A program made the position numbers and the translations under genes. A stretch of DNA of 64,000 bases from contig WQUV01000001.1 in assembly GCA_009781895.1 (NCBI GenBank), forward strand, positions 1 through 64,000, given 5' to 3'. Below are positions 41,478 to 50,516 of this stretch, piece after piece; the first letter of the stretch is position 1; each line of letters opens with the position of its first letter. This DNA is from Candidatus Saccharimonadota bacterium (GTDB lineage Bacteria > Patescibacteriota > Saccharimonadia > Saccharimonadales > Saccharimonadaceae). Under the pieces are notes generated by a model. It searched no databases. It saw only the letters and a list, made by a program, of their open reading frames with translations, and was not told the DNA's origin.

Positions 41478-42311
41478 TTAGCTCTTTAGTCTTTTTGCGA
41501 TTCTCCCAAATGATAGCGACACTATGAACCCTACACAAAACAAGCCTATCCCCACAAGTGTCCTGCTGTTAGCCCCAAAAGATACGAATCCCCCATACGT
41601 CGTATTAAGTACGTTCGGAATGATCGACAAGAAGAAGCCAAACAATACAGCAAATGTAGTCGTATAGTCTTTACGAAACAAGAAGCTCATCAACTTTGAC
41701 AACAAAAAGCCACCGATGACAGCCCCTACTACAGTCGGTACGTAATGCCCAATCGTCACATTTCTAAGCGACGTAAACTCCAGCCAGTGCCCATATAAAC
41801 CGAACGTAGAGAGAAAAGAAGCCGCCTCAATACCAGGTACTATCGTTGCGGTTATTGCCATCAATCCAAAGATAAATGAGCCGATGACACCCAGCCCCCC
41901 AATAGGCGGTACGGATATACCAAGCGTAAATACCAAAAAGCACACTACAAAAGTCGCGGCTATGATGATGTAATGCTTTCTTTTTACATCGCCGTTCTTC
42001 TTTACTTCGCCGTACACCAGAGGAATTGCACCCAGTAAAAGCCCCAGAAACGTCAACCGTGTTTGATATTCATAGGTCGCAAGCAGAAAAGATATGATTC
42101 TACTGAACATAACAACGCCAACCAGCATCCCGATCAATATAGGCAGCAAAAATCGTGCCTTCTTTTTGAAATCTTTGTTTATCGTAGCAAGACTATCAAT
42201 AACCTTACGATAAAGCCCCAAAGCAACCATCAAGATAGCGCCGCTGAGACCAGGAGATACACCACCCATTCCGACCACGAAGCCTTTTATGAGTAGTTTG
42301 AATCTCTCCAT
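41478..42311 (-). CDS. DUF368 membrane protein (undecaprenyl-phosphate translocase family)
   Basis: A 277-aa polytopic protein (about 8 spans). The N-terminal KGFVVGMGGVSPGLSGAILM and the internal TATIVPGIEAASFLSTFGLY form the two inverted G-x-S/V-P-G motifs of DUF368. Members (PopT) return undecaprenyl phosphate to the cytoplasmic side for cell-wall synthesis. TGATATGCT ends 6 nt before the ATG. It fits with the MltG/CHAP wall genes elsewhere in the window. Confidence 0.88.
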   Translation of the reverse strand: MERFKLLIKGFVVGMGGVSPGLSGAILMVALGLYRKVIDSLATINKDFKKKARFLLPILIGMLVGVVMFSRIISFLLATYEYQTRLTFLGLLLGAIPLVYGEVKKNGDVKRKHYIIIAATFVVCFLVFTLGISVPPIGGLGVIGSFIFGLMAITATIVPGIEAASFLSTFGLYGHWLEFTSLRNVTIGHYVPTVVGAVIGGFLLSKLMSFLFRKDYTTTFAVLFGFFLSIIPNVLNTTYGGFVSFGANSRTLVGIGLFCVGFIVSLSFGRIAKRLKS

Positions 42312-42443
42312 ATTAATAGCATATCACGCACTCCTCATTAATATGACATCTTATAGATCAGTAAAAACCAAATCAGAAAAACACCCCAACATGGAGTGTC
42401 TAGCCACATTACGACCTATCGTCTTTAGCAATAATTCTCAATT

Positions 42444-42528
42444 TGGTGCGCGAGACTGGACTTGAACCAGCACGTCTTGCGACATATGCTCCTAAGGCAT
42501 ACGTGTATACCAATTTCACCACTCGCGC
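42444..42528 (-). tRNA. tRNA-Leu (TAG anticodon)
   Basis: Acceptor GCGCGAG/CTCGCGC, anticodon stem TATGC/GCATA with loop CTTAGGA (TAG), a long variable arm (TGTCGCAAGACG), T-arm GGTTCAAGTCC and an encoded CCA. TTGTGT-N17-TATAAT lies upstream on the minus strand (about 42537-42565). Confidence 0.96.
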
Positions 42529-42666
42529 CTACACCCATTATACTACAGTTACCCCCAAGACACAAGATCCAGCTATAGCAGACGCCGCAACCACTGAGGA
42601 AGATGGTAAATGTTATTCTGAGTCGCACCTATTGCACAATCACGTATTTCATGTCATATTAGTATA

Positions 42667-43659
42667 ATGAAAAACCCAACACTAACCGTCGAGGACCTCC
42701 AAAAAGCAGGCGCTTTACTCCGCGCGGGCGAGGTCGTCGCCTTTCCTACCGAAACCGTATATGGCTTGGGTGCGAACGCCTTAGATGAAATTGCTTGCGC
42801 AAAAATCTTCGCGCTCAAAGGTCGACCAGCCGATAATCCTCTTATTATTCACATCGCCAGTCTCGATATGCTTGATGAGCTAACTGAAATCACTCCAATG
42901 GCGCGTAAACTCGCCAAAGCCTTCTGGCCTGGCCCACTAACCATGGTCCTACCGAAAAAACCAGGTATTCCCGATATCGTCAGTGCTGGTCTTTACACTG
43001 TCGGTATCCGTTTCCCCTCACACCCCACCGCGCAAGAACTCATCAGGTCAGCGGGGCAGCCAATCGCCGCTCCTTCTGCTAATCTCTCCGGTCGCCCCAG
43101 CCCAACAACCGCCAAGCATGTCGCCGAGGACTTCATCGACCAACTTCTCATACTCGACAGCGGCCCAGTCGAAATTGGCCTAGAATCCACCGTCATTGAT
43201 GTCTCGGGCGAACATCCTATACTCCTCCGCCCAGGCTTTATCACCATAAACCAGCTTGAAAAAATCCTCGACCAAAAAGTCAGGCTCGCGAACCTCGAAG
43301 ACGCCAGACGCCCCGCTGCTCCAGGCATGAAGTATCGGCACTACGCACCAAAGGGCGATCTCCGCCTCGTCACCACTCGTGATCAAGCTCTAAAGCAACA
43401 CCAAGAACTAAGAGACCAGCATAAAACCGAGCCCCTCTGCATACTCACAGAACATCCAGATCAATCTTGGCCTGACCACCTCGAAGTTTTTCTCATTGCA
43501 AAACACGGCGACCTCGAAACCTACGCCCGCAATATGTTCGCCGCCCTCCGCTACGCTGATAGTAGCGGCTATCAATCCATCATCATGGAAGCCGTCCCAG
43601 CCGAAGGTCTCGGTCTCGCCATCATGAACCGATTAGAAAAAGCCGCCAAGAAAGCCTAA
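42667..43659 (+). CDS. sua5: L-threonylcarbamoyladenylate synthase (Sua5 type)
   Basis: First step of t6A tRNA modification: threonine, bicarbonate and ATP to threonylcarbamoyl-AMP. The YrdC domain (GEVVAFPTETVYGLGANA, KGRPADNPLIIHI, FWPGPLTMVLPK, VGIRFPSHPTAQELI) is followed by a C-terminal Sua5 domain (PGMKYRHYAPKGDLRLV), giving 330 aa. CATATT ends 6 nt before the ATG, so it may be leaderless. It works with the TsaB-like protein at 471. Confidence 0.95.
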   Translation: MKNPTLTVEDLQKAGALLRAGEVVAFPTETVYGLGANALDEIACAKIFALKGRPADNPLIIHIASLDMLDELTEITPMARKLAKAFWPGPLTMVLPKKPGIPDIVSAGLYTVGIRFPSHPTAQELIRSAGQPIAAPSANLSGRPSPTTAKHVAEDFIDQLLILDSGPVEIGLESTVIDVSGEHPILLRPGFITINQLEKILDQKVRLANLEDARRPAAPGMKYRHYAPKGDLRLVTTRDQALKQHQELRDQHKTEPLCILTEHPDQSWPDHLEVFLIAKHGDLETYARNMFAALRYADSSGYQSIIMEAVPAEGLGLAIMNRLEKAAKKA

Positions 43660-43666
43660 TGGCTAC

Positions 43667-44161
43667 TTAGACGCAGTTCAAATCATAGAGCTCACACACC
43701 TCACGCGTCAAAGGTCGCCAAGCATCGAAGCTCATGTTATCAACCAATTCGCCACTCGCTACTCGACGCACCAAGCTCTCCATCATGCCTCCTGTGGCAA
43801 GATCCAAAACCACTACATCGCTCCTCCGCACCACGATAGCACGGCACTCCCACCTAGCAATATTGTCCTCTGGATTCCAACAGGCATAACCTTGACCCTG
43901 AATATCCACAGCCTGATTTCCTTCACCCTCAAACACGCCCCCAACAATGCTGGCCGAGTACATCAAGTCATCACCTAGACTGATAGTCTGCCCTGGGTCA
44001 CCGACAATCTCAGGGCTAATCTCTCCTACTTCACTACTGTCATCCCGCTCCTGCTCTGTCTCAGGCGGACGACTAGCGTGTCGTGTAAGTATCGCCACAC
44101 CTAAGATACCACCACCAATCAAAATAACCATAACAGCCATGAGTCGTAATAATCTAGACAT
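43667..44161 (-). CDS. Membrane-anchored protein, unknown function
   Basis: A 164-aa protein with one N-terminal span (about residues 6-25) and an outside acidic domain with three cysteines in the second half (YACWNPED, RWECRAIVV, VCELYDLNC). No family recognised. Its ATG overlaps the end of the rubredoxin-FMN gene by 8 nt, so it is the fourth gene of the Fur-boxed operon and may have a redox-linked role (inference). Confidence 0.65.
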   Translation of the reverse strand: MSRLLRLMAVMVILIGGGILGVAILTRHASRPPETEQERDDSSEVGEISPEIVGDPGQTISLGDDLMYSASIVGGVFEGEGNQAVDIQGQGYACWNPEDNIARWECRAIVVRRSDVVVLDLATGGMMESLVRRVASGELVDNMSFDAWRPLTREVCELYDLNCV

Positions 44162-45452
44162 GTTTAATATTTGTAAACTCCATTATATCTCGATCCACTG
44201 TCGCCAAATCATCGACTCTAAGCTCGCTGAGTTTCCGTACGCCCATAGCACCCATCATCATCTGGATCTCACTATTCGAAACAGCTAAGTAATTCTCCAC
44301 CTTTTTACTATCCGCAATGTCGGCATTCGCCGCAAGCGCTGTCAAGATACTAGTCGACACTGCCACCGCATCCGCACCCATCGCTATAGCTTTCACAAAA
44401 TCAGACGACACTCTTAGTCCCCCAGTAATCACCAAGTTCATAGCTAGACCATTGTCATCCAAGAACTTCCGCGCCCGATATAGCGCATAGATCGTCGGCA
44501 CACCCGCCGCATCTTTCCAGATCTTTGGCGCTGCACCCGTACCACCACCGCGTCCGTCAATCGTTACGAAGTCTGGCGCCGCGATCTTTACCCATTCTAA
44601 ATCTTCCTCAATTCGGTTTGCCGCAAGCTTCACGCCGATTGGTCGACCACCTGATTTCTCACGTAGTTCATCAACCAACTTTTTTAAATCTTCTGGGGTT
44701 TCAATTTCCGAAAAGGCTGGCGGCGAAATAATGTCTTCGCCTTCCTTGCGTCCGCGCATCTTCGCGATCTCAGCCGTTACTTTATGTCCTGGCAAATGAC
44801 CGCCAAGACCTGGTTTCGCCGATTGACCAATTTTAATCTCAATTGCGCCAACACGTTGGAGGTTCTCGTCGTTCACTGAATATTTATGCGGCACATATTC
44901 AAATATACATCGCGCATTCGCCTCAAGTTCAGCATCATAAAGACCACCCTCACCCGACCCAATTGCCGCACCCGCTGCATCAGCACCAGTCGCTATCGCC
45001 ACCTTCTGCTCGCCAGTCAATGCGCCATAGCTCATATGCGACACCATGATCGGCGTGCCGAGCACTAGCGGTCGTTTCGCATTTCGCCCAATCGTTACTT
45101 CCGTATTCGCTTCGTCCGTACCGTCAATTGGCTTCTTCGCAAGTTGCGCGCCTAAAAGCACAATATCATTCCAGTCCGCAATCTTCAGTTTCGTACCAGC
45201 CGGCTCAACTACTATCTCGCCCGACGCAGCAATTTGCTGGATATAAGCCATGCTGCCATCTACCGGTATAGCTAGATCAGGACTTGTTGAGTCAGACGCG
45301 CTAGTCTCAGCCACAACTTCTTCAGCTGGCTCAAATAAACCTTTCGGCGCCGTACAAACAGGGCAAGCATAATTATCCGCCAAGTCCGCGAATGTTATAC
45401 CCTCTTTATCTTCGTCATACAGCCAGCCACACATTGTGCATTTATGAATCAT
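44154..45452 (-). CDS. Rubredoxin-glutamate-synthase-domain FMN protein
   Basis: A 432-aa fusion. Residues 1-42 are a rubredoxin domain (CTMCGWLYDE, YACPVCTAPKG). The rest is the FMN-binding TIM barrel of glutamate synthase: HMSYGALTGEQKVAIATGAD, IGSGEGGLYDAE, KIGQSAKPGLGGHLPG, IDGRGGGTGAAPKIWKD and ITGGLRVSSDFVKAIAMGAD. There is no glutaminase domain, so it is not a full GOGAT; similar fusions occur in anaerobes and the true substrate is unclear. AAAAGGA precedes the ATG. It lies behind rubrerythrin in the Fur-regulated operon. Confidence 0.9.
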   Translation of the reverse strand: MIHKCTMCGWLYDEDKEGITFADLADNYACPVCTAPKGLFEPAEEVVAETSASDSTSPDLAIPVDGSMAYIQQIAASGEIVVEPAGTKLKIADWNDIVLLGAQLAKKPIDGTDEANTEVTIGRNAKRPLVLGTPIMVSHMSYGALTGEQKVAIATGADAAGAAIGSGEGGLYDAELEANARCIFEYVPHKYSVNDENLQRVGAIEIKIGQSAKPGLGGHLPGHKVTAEIAKMRGRKEGEDIISPPAFSEIETPEDLKKLVDELREKSGGRPIGVKLAANRIEEDLEWVKIAAPDFVTIDGRGGGTGAAPKIWKDAAGVPTIYALYRARKFLDDNGLAMNLVITGGLRVSSDFVKAIAMGADAVAVSTSILTALAANADIADSKKVENYLAVSNSEIQMMMGAMGVRKLSELRVDDLATVDRDIMEFTNIKHV

Positions 45453-45475
45453 TCTATTCCTTTTAATTATGCTTT

Positions 45476-45503
45476 GTCCTTGGGTAGAATCCCACCCAAG
45501 GAC
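45476..45503 (-). terminator. Hairpin between rubrerythrin and the rubredoxin-FMN gene
   Basis: Perfect 10-bp stem GTCCTTGGGT/ACCCAAGGAC with an 8-nt loop. No U-run follows on the minus strand, so it is more likely a partial terminator or processing site that lets rubrerythrin mRNA exceed the next gene. Confidence 0.55.
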
Positions 45504-45527
45504 TTCTTGCTTTGTTTAGTTTATTTA

Positions 45528-46064
45528 TTAAAACTTATCGCTCTTGATCTCGAACTCATCTTGCTCTTTACCGCAAACTGGGCATTTTGCTGGAGCGTCA
45601 GTCCCATTCTGAGTAAAGCCACAGTTCAAGCATCGCCAGTCGACCGCTTCGTCTTTCTTGAAAATCTTACCGTCATCTAGCGCCTTCTTTAGCTCCAGAT
45701 ATCGCTCTTCGTGCAACTTCTCAATCTCGCCAACTTTCTCTAGTTTAAACGCAATCTCCGTAAAGCCCTCTTCTTTCGCCATCTCGGCAAAAGTCTTATA
45801 CATATCAGTCCACTCATAGTGCTCACCCTCAGCCGCTGCCTGCAAATTATCCGATGTGCCGTGAGTACCATGGAAGTACTCGAACCACATCTTCGCATGT
45901 GCCATCTCGTTACGAGCCGTCTCTTCAAAGAAGTTGGCAATCGCGTCGTAGCCGTCCGCGCGCGCCCTCTCCGCAAAGAACGTATACTTGTTCCGCGCCT
46001 GGCTCTCTCCAGCGAATGCCGCCATCAAGTTTGCTTCTGTTTTGCTGCCTTTTAATTCTGGCAT
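45528..46064 (-). CDS. rbr: Rubrerythrin
   Basis: Diiron peroxidase that reduces H2O2 in anaerobes. At 178 aa, the four-helix domain has E-x6-Y/E-x2-H patterns ([55 protein letters not shown]), and the C-terminal rubredoxin domain has [10 protein letters not shown] and CPVCGKEQ. Its ATG lies inside the fur gene with AAAGGAGG 3 nt upstream, so the pair is tightly coupled. Confidence 0.96.
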   Translation of the reverse strand: MPELKGSKTEANLMAAFAGESQARNKYTFFAERARADGYDAIANFFEETARNEMAHAKMWFEYFHGTHGTSDNLQAAAEGEHYEWTDMYKTFAEMAKEEGFTEIAFKLEKVGEIEKLHEERYLELKKALDDGKIFKKDEAVDWRCLNCGFTQNGTDAPAKCPVCGKEQDEFEIKSDKF

Positions 46065-46453
46065 ATTCCTCCTTTATTACTATTACAGGATTCACAACGA
46101 CCCATAGCTACCAGCTGGATTTCGCTAATCGCAAAACCCGAGCTCTCACAAAACGCTCGTTTTAGCGCCCTGGTCACTCGCGCGCTCTCGACGTCACTCA
46201 CCCCGCCACACTTCTCGCAAACGAGATGATAGTGTTCGCTAATAGTAGCGTCGAAGCGATCAGCCTGGTTCGGCACTGAAATCCGCAGAATCTCATCATT
46301 CGCGACTAGTCTATCTAAGTTTCTATAGACTGTCCCGAGACTAACATTCGGCATTTCTCGTCGCACCGACTCATAGACCATCGCTGCAGTCGGGTGGTCA
46401 TATCGACCCATCACATTTGCTTTGATTGTCTCACTCTGCTTTGAGTTCCGCAT
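46052..46453 (-). CDS. Fur-family repressor (PerR-like by context)
   Basis: A 133-aa metal-dependent repressor with a winged helix ([30 protein letters not shown]) and a dimerisation domain with [11 protein letters not shown] and a later C-x2-C (GRCESCN), a structural zinc site. Family members sense iron, zinc or peroxide; the rubrerythrin partner favours peroxide or iron sensing. A 19-bp inverted repeat lies directly upstream, so autoregulation is likely. Confidence 0.9.
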   Translation of the reverse strand: MRNSKQSETIKANVMGRYDHPTAAMVYESVRREMPNVSLGTVYRNLDRLVANDEILRISVPNQADRFDATISEHYHLVCEKCGGVSDVESARVTRALKRAFCESSGFAISEIQLVAMGRCESCNSNKGGICQN

Positions 46454-46474
46454 CCTGCTTTCCTTTTACTATAT

Positions 46475-46493
46475 AGTAATGATTCTCATTACT
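46475..46493. promoter_or_regulatory. Fur/PerR box
   Basis: AGTAATGATTCTCATTACT is a perfect 8-3-8 inverted repeat, close to the Fur consensus (GATAATGAT...ATCATTATC). It lies 22 nt upstream of the fur start and overlaps the likely promoter. Confidence 0.85.
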
Positions 46494-46508
46494 GATTCTA
46501 GTATATAT

Positions 46509-46901
46509 CTACTGGCAGTCCATGTCAAGTGCTTTCTCGAGTTTTAATAGATCTTTCTTCATCGTTAAACCAAAGGCGTATCCACCCATACCACCACCCG
46601 AGGCCAATACTCGATGGCAAGGAATCACAATCGCGAACTTATTACGTCCACACGCTGTGCCAACCGCGCGCACCGCATTCGGCTTACCGACTCGTTCCGC
46701 TAGGTTCTTATAGCTCGCTGTTTCACCATATGGAATCTCCGCTATCGCCTGCCAGACCGATCTCTGGAAATCTGTGCCTTTCTGCGCCAACGCCGTCGCC
46801 ATCAGTCCTGACGAGAACTCCTTCCGCTCCCCCTCCAAGAACTCTAGAACCTCTGCCTGTGCCACCTCAGGTACATATTCAACATATCCTCTGATGTTCA
46901 T
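46509..46901 (-). CDS. ogt: Methylated-DNA-protein cysteine methyltransferase
   Basis: Suicide repair of O6-methylguanine. The 130-aa protein has the DNA-binding helix region (FQRSVWQAIAEIPYGETASY, KNLAERVGKPNAVRAVGTAC) and the active site IPCHRV. The N-terminal domain of Ada/Ogt is mostly lost. ATG 46901 is chosen since TGATATAAT ends 7 nt upstream; the longer frame start lies before the promoter. Confidence 0.94.
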   Translation of the reverse strand: MNIRGYVEYVPEVAQAEVLEFLEGERKEFSSGLMATALAQKGTDFQRSVWQAIAEIPYGETASYKNLAERVGKPNAVRAVGTACGRNKFAIVIPCHRVLASGGGMGGYAFGLTMKKDLLKLEKALDMDCQ

Positions 46902-46914
46902 ATTTAGTATTATA

Positions 46915-47520
46915 TCACCATAGCGGTGTGCCAAAAAGCACATGGCATACAGTAAATATAATTAACGCTAAGCCCGCCGACACAAACAATACGCATCGCG
47001 ACAGCTTATTTAAGCCTTTCTCCGCTAGCGGGAAAACCAAGAACATAAACATCGTGGCCGCAATACCAAACAATAGAGCATTCTGTAGTGACACCAGTCC
47101 ATGTAGGTTAAACGGCTTATCTAGGTAGCACCAGAACGGATTCTGCCCAAACCACCAAATCGCCACTCGCCCCACAAAGTATTCCGCCACCACGCAAACA
47201 GCCGTCAGCACCAAAAAAGCCAGCGGTAGATTCTTCGTCACTTTCTTTGGCAAGCTTTGCCACAGCACCACCATCACTACAACTGCTATGCCATATACTG
47301 GATACGGCTCAAGTGGTTGGTAGCCAATCCCGAAGCTCGTTCCTTCATTACCAATAATCCTTAGCCACAACTGCACCGCCATCTCTAGCCAATGCCCCGC
47401 GAAACTCGCCACTACAAAGTACAGCGACAATCGCGCCAGATTATCTTGCCACGGTCGCTTCTCGGATTTCTCGATCCCTCCTCTCCCTGCCACTCTCTTG
47501 GACGGAGTAAGTTTCTTCAT
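46915..47520 (-). CDS. CmpB-type (PF06541-like) membrane protein
   Basis: A 201-aa protein with five spans. VCVVAEYFVGRVAIWWFGQN followed by FWCYLDKPFNLHGLVSLQNA matches the 'E-x-x-x-G ... W-x-Y ... F-N-x-x-G' pattern of the putative ABC-transporter type IV/CmpB family. No ATPase partner is adjacent and the transported substrate is unknown. TGGTATAAT ends 6 nt before the ATG (leaderless). Confidence 0.72.
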   Translation of the reverse strand: MKKLTPSKRVAGRGGIEKSEKRPWQDNLARLSLYFVVASFAGHWLEMAVQLWLRIIGNEGTSFGIGYQPLEPYPVYGIAVVVMVVLWQSLPKKVTKNLPLAFLVLTAVCVVAEYFVGRVAIWWFGQNPFWCYLDKPFNLHGLVSLQNALLFGIAATMFMFLVFPLAEKGLNKLSRCVLFVSAGLALIIFTVCHVLFGTPLW

Positions 47521-47556
47521 ATCAATATTATACCATAAGCAGTATATACACCCATT

Positions 47557-47988
47557 CTAAGCGTGGTGATAACTTTGACCATTCGCTATAGTCTGCGCTC
47601 GATAAATCTGCTCCACCAAAACTAACCGCACCAGCTGATGCGGAAAGACTAACTTCGACAAGCTCCACACGTAATCTGCTCGCGCTTTCACGCCTTCACC
47701 CACACCAAACGACCCACCAATCACAAACACTACACTCTGTTGTTGCAGCCTGAAGTTGATCAACTTCGCTATCTCCGGGCTAGTCAGATTCTCACCTCGC
47801 TCATTGAGCAGGATAACGAACTCGCCGCCCTTAATCGACCGTAAGATTGCCTTTTCTTCACCCGCCTTATCACCGTCCGCCAACACCACCCACTCTATAT
47901 TAAACGGCTTGCGCAGTCGCTTCTCATACTCCCTAATCCCCTCAGCCACAAACTTTTCTTGCTTGCGTCCTACCGTAATTATCCGCAT
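47557..47988 (-). CDS. rlmH: 23S rRNA pseudouridine-1915 N3-methyltransferase RlmH
   Basis: A 143-aa SPOUT methyltransferase. MRIITVGRKQ start, EFVILLNERGENLTSPEIAK, the SAM-binding knot VFVIGGSFGVGEGVKARADY and the C-terminal LVLVEQIYRAQTIANGQSYH are diagnostic (usual end 'G-x-x-Y-H'). ATG 47988 follows the obg stop by a few bases (TAGTATG), so translation is coupled. Confidence 0.95.
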   Translation of the reverse strand: MRIITVGRKQEKFVAEGIREYEKRLRKPFNIEWVVLADGDKAGEEKAILRSIKGGEFVILLNERGENLTSPEIAKLINFRLQQQSVVFVIGGSFGVGEGVKARADYVWSLSKLVFPHQLVRLVLVEQIYRAQTIANGQSYHHA

Positions 47989-47989
47989 A

Positions 47990-49300
47990 CTACCACTCTC
48001 TTGGCGGTTCTTGCATCGGGAACTCTCGCTCCGCAATCTTCACGATACTATCTGGCTCCGCACCGACACGCCTCAGCGCTGTCATAACACCTAGCTTCTT
48101 CATAATATCACGTAAACGATTCACCGAATCGTAATTCTCTAGATCAGTCTTCATCGCAAACTTCTCAATCTCCACGCCCGTAACTACAAACATTCCGCCC
48201 TTCTTCTCGACAGTAAACCCTTTTAGTCGTTTATGCTCTGGTAATGTAATAGTTACTATGGCTTCAGGGTCATGAGTTTCTGTGGCAGCCAAGGCTGCTT
48301 CTGCCTCAGAGGCTATCGATTCTGAGACCTTCTGCGCTAATGCTCGGAGCACTTCTTTCAGCCCCATATGCGCCTGTGAAGAAATCGCAAAGATCGGCGA
48401 GTTAGTCGTTGTCTTCAATGCATCCGTCTGCATGCCCAGCAATTCTTTATCGAAACCTTCTGTCTTCGTCAGCGCTACCACCTCAGGCCGCTCTAGCAAA
48501 CTAGCGTCAAACTTGCCCAATTCCGCCCGGATTGTCTTGTATCGCTCCACCACGTCGTCCGAATATGCATCAATCAAATGCAAGATTACTTTCGTCCGTT
48601 TCACGTGCCTTAAGAACGCCGTACCGAGACCCTTGCCATCGCCCGCACCCTCAATCAAGCCTGGAATATCGGCGATCAGAATATCTCGCTCATCAATCGT
48701 CGCGACACCAAGGTTCGGCACCAAAGTCGTAAACTCATAGTCCGCGACCTCTGGTTTTGCATTCGACACTACCGCTAAGAACGACGACTTGCCTGCATTA
48801 GGAAAGCCCACCAACCCGACGTCCGCCAGCAATCTCAGCTCTAATTGCGCTTCAAAGATATCACCTTTCAGTCCTAGCTCTGCCGTTCGCGGTGTCTGTC
48901 GCACGCTCGACTTGAAGTGTGCGTTGCCAAATCCGCCATCACCACCACGCGCCACCACCGCTTCCTCGCCATCGTGAGTCAAATCCGCCAGAACCTCATC
49001 TGTATCCATACGTCGCACAATCGTCCCAATCGGCACCTTAACAAAAAAATCTTTACCCGACTTGCCTGCTGCCTGTCGCTTCGCGCCTCTCGCGCCATCA
49101 CCCGCCTTTAATTCTGGGTTATATCTCAGCGAAAGTAAAGTGTTTTCGTCCTTCGACGCCTGGAAAATAACATCACCGCCCCGTCCGCCATTACCGCCAT
49201 CTGGGCCACCCTTGTCGACATAGATCTCCTTGCGAAAACTGACGGCACCATCACCGCCCCGCCCCGCCTGTACAAAAACTTTCGCCGTATCTATAAACAT
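47990..49300 (-). CDS. obg: GTPase Obg
   Basis: Ribosome-assembly GTPase of 436 aa. The Gly-rich Obg domain (VFVQAGRGGDGAVSFRKEIY, GGNGGRGGDVIF) is followed by the G domain: GFPNAGKS, a DIPGLIEGAGDGKGLGTAFL switch, TKTE and SSQAHMGLK. A C-terminal OCT domain ends near LGVMTALRRVGAEPDSIVKI. TGGTATAAT ends 6 nt before the ATG (leaderless). Confidence 0.96.
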   Translation of the reverse strand: MFIDTAKVFVQAGRGGDGAVSFRKEIYVDKGGPDGGNGGRGGDVIFQASKDENTLLSLRYNPELKAGDGARGAKRQAAGKSGKDFFVKVPIGTIVRRMDTDEVLADLTHDGEEAVVARGGDGGFGNAHFKSSVRQTPRTAELGLKGDIFEAQLELRLLADVGLVGFPNAGKSSFLAVVSNAKPEVADYEFTTLVPNLGVATIDERDILIADIPGLIEGAGDGKGLGTAFLRHVKRTKVILHLIDAYSDDVVERYKTIRAELGKFDASLLERPEVVALTKTEGFDKELLGMQTDALKTTTNSPIFAISSQAHMGLKEVLRALAQKVSESIASEAEAALAATETHDPEAIVTITLPEHKRLKGFTVEKKGGMFVVTGVEIEKFAMKTDLENYDSVNRLRDIMKKLGVMTALRRVGAEPDSIVKIAEREFPMQEPPREW

Positions 49301-49370
49301 ATGTATATTATACCACGAAAATCACCCCGCCACAAGCGTCTTCAGTGCCCTAGGCTAAATATAGAGAAGC

Positions 49371-50516
49371 TTAATAAATAAAATGGAAAGTCGGAGTCCT
49401 GCCAGCCGCTCGGTCTCGTGTGCCATCTGCCAAGTCCATTGGTAGAGTACGGAAAGTAACTCGGTTCCAAGCACCAGCAAAGTTCATTTCACTCACCACA
49501 ATCCTATCCGCATAGACTCGCTCGACAATCGCCACGTGCCCCCAGCGTCCGCCATAGTTGTGCATAATCGCGCCAACTGCTGGCTGTGTGCCTGTCGCAA
49601 AGCCAGCGGCTTGCGCACGTCGCAACCATGTTGCCGCATTACCCCAGCCACTCATCACTGGCAGCCCCAGCTCTCGTCGTCGATTGTAAGCATAGTATGT
49701 ACAGTGACCACGCGCATAACCACCACCTCGTCCTGCCGTAATACCTGGCGTGAACACGTTCTGAGTTGGCGGCCTAAAGCCTGGTCGCATATTTTCTGGC
49801 AGGATGCCATTCGGGATGAAGATCCTTTCTTCAACCGCCACCTCACGATTGTCCAGCTCGTTATAAGCAATAATCTCTGCCGCATTCGCTCTAAAACGCT
49901 CCGCCACCGCAACGATCGTATCCCCAGCCGCCCAAGCATAGATCACACCATCAATCGCTGGCAACAAGACGTCTTGACCCGCCGATACCTGCGCATTAGC
50001 CGTCAGATTATTTGCCCAGCGGAAAGTCTGCTGTGTAATGCCGCGATCCGCCGACAATGATGCCACCGTTTCACCTTCGAGTACGCGGTGCACATCGACA
50101 CCTCGCGACGCCACAATAATCGTAATCGGTCGATCCAATATACCGCCCGTCGCGAACAAAGCCGCCAGTGACTCCGCCGCTTCCGCCGCGTTCCCCATAG
50201 AAGCCAGTCTCGCCGACTGCGCCGACTGCGCCACTACTTTCGTTTCCAGAACATCAATGAAACTCACATTAAAACTCGTGCCGTCTGCTCCAAACCAGTA
50301 TTGTGCCGACCGGTCTTGGGCTTGCTGACCGCGTGACCCCACCACCAGTAACGCGCCAATCGCCACTATCGCAAAGCTATATTTCAGGAACAGCCGCCAC
50401 ATCTTACCTCTCTTTGTCCGAGGATTCAGAATCGCCTTCCGCTTCTTCTCTACTTTTTCAACCAAGCCGACCTTATCCATCGGATCTTGCGAGTTTTTGC
50501 TTACCAGTTTTGACAT
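49371..50516 (-). CDS. LysM-CHAP cell-wall hydrolase
   Basis: A 381-aa enzyme. After a basic cytoplasmic start and one span (about residues 46-63) come two LysM-like repeats (HRVLEGETVASLSADRGITQ, YAWAAGDTIVAVAERFRANA) and a C-terminal CHAP domain with the cysteine in GHCTYYAYNRR and histidine in WGHVAIVERVY. It likely cleaves peptide bonds in peptidoglycan. Its ATG overlaps mltG by 16 nt; the two form a wall-remodelling pair. Confidence 0.9.
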   Translation of the reverse strand: MSKLVSKNSQDPMDKVGLVEKVEKKRKAILNPRTKRGKMWRLFLKYSFAIVAIGALLVVGSRGQQAQDRSAQYWFGADGTSFNVSFIDVLETKVVAQSAQSARLASMGNAAEAAESLAALFATGGILDRPITIIVASRGVDVHRVLEGETVASLSADRGITQQTFRWANNLTANAQVSAGQDVLLPAIDGVIYAWAAGDTIVAVAERFRANAAEIIAYNELDNREVAVEERIFIPNGILPENMRPGFRPPTQNVFTPGITAGRGGGYARGHCTYYAYNRRRELGLPVMSGWGNAATWLRRAQAAGFATGTQPAVGAIMHNYGGRWGHVAIVERVYADRIVVSEMNFAGAWNRVTFRTLPMDLADGTRDRAAGRTPTFHFIY

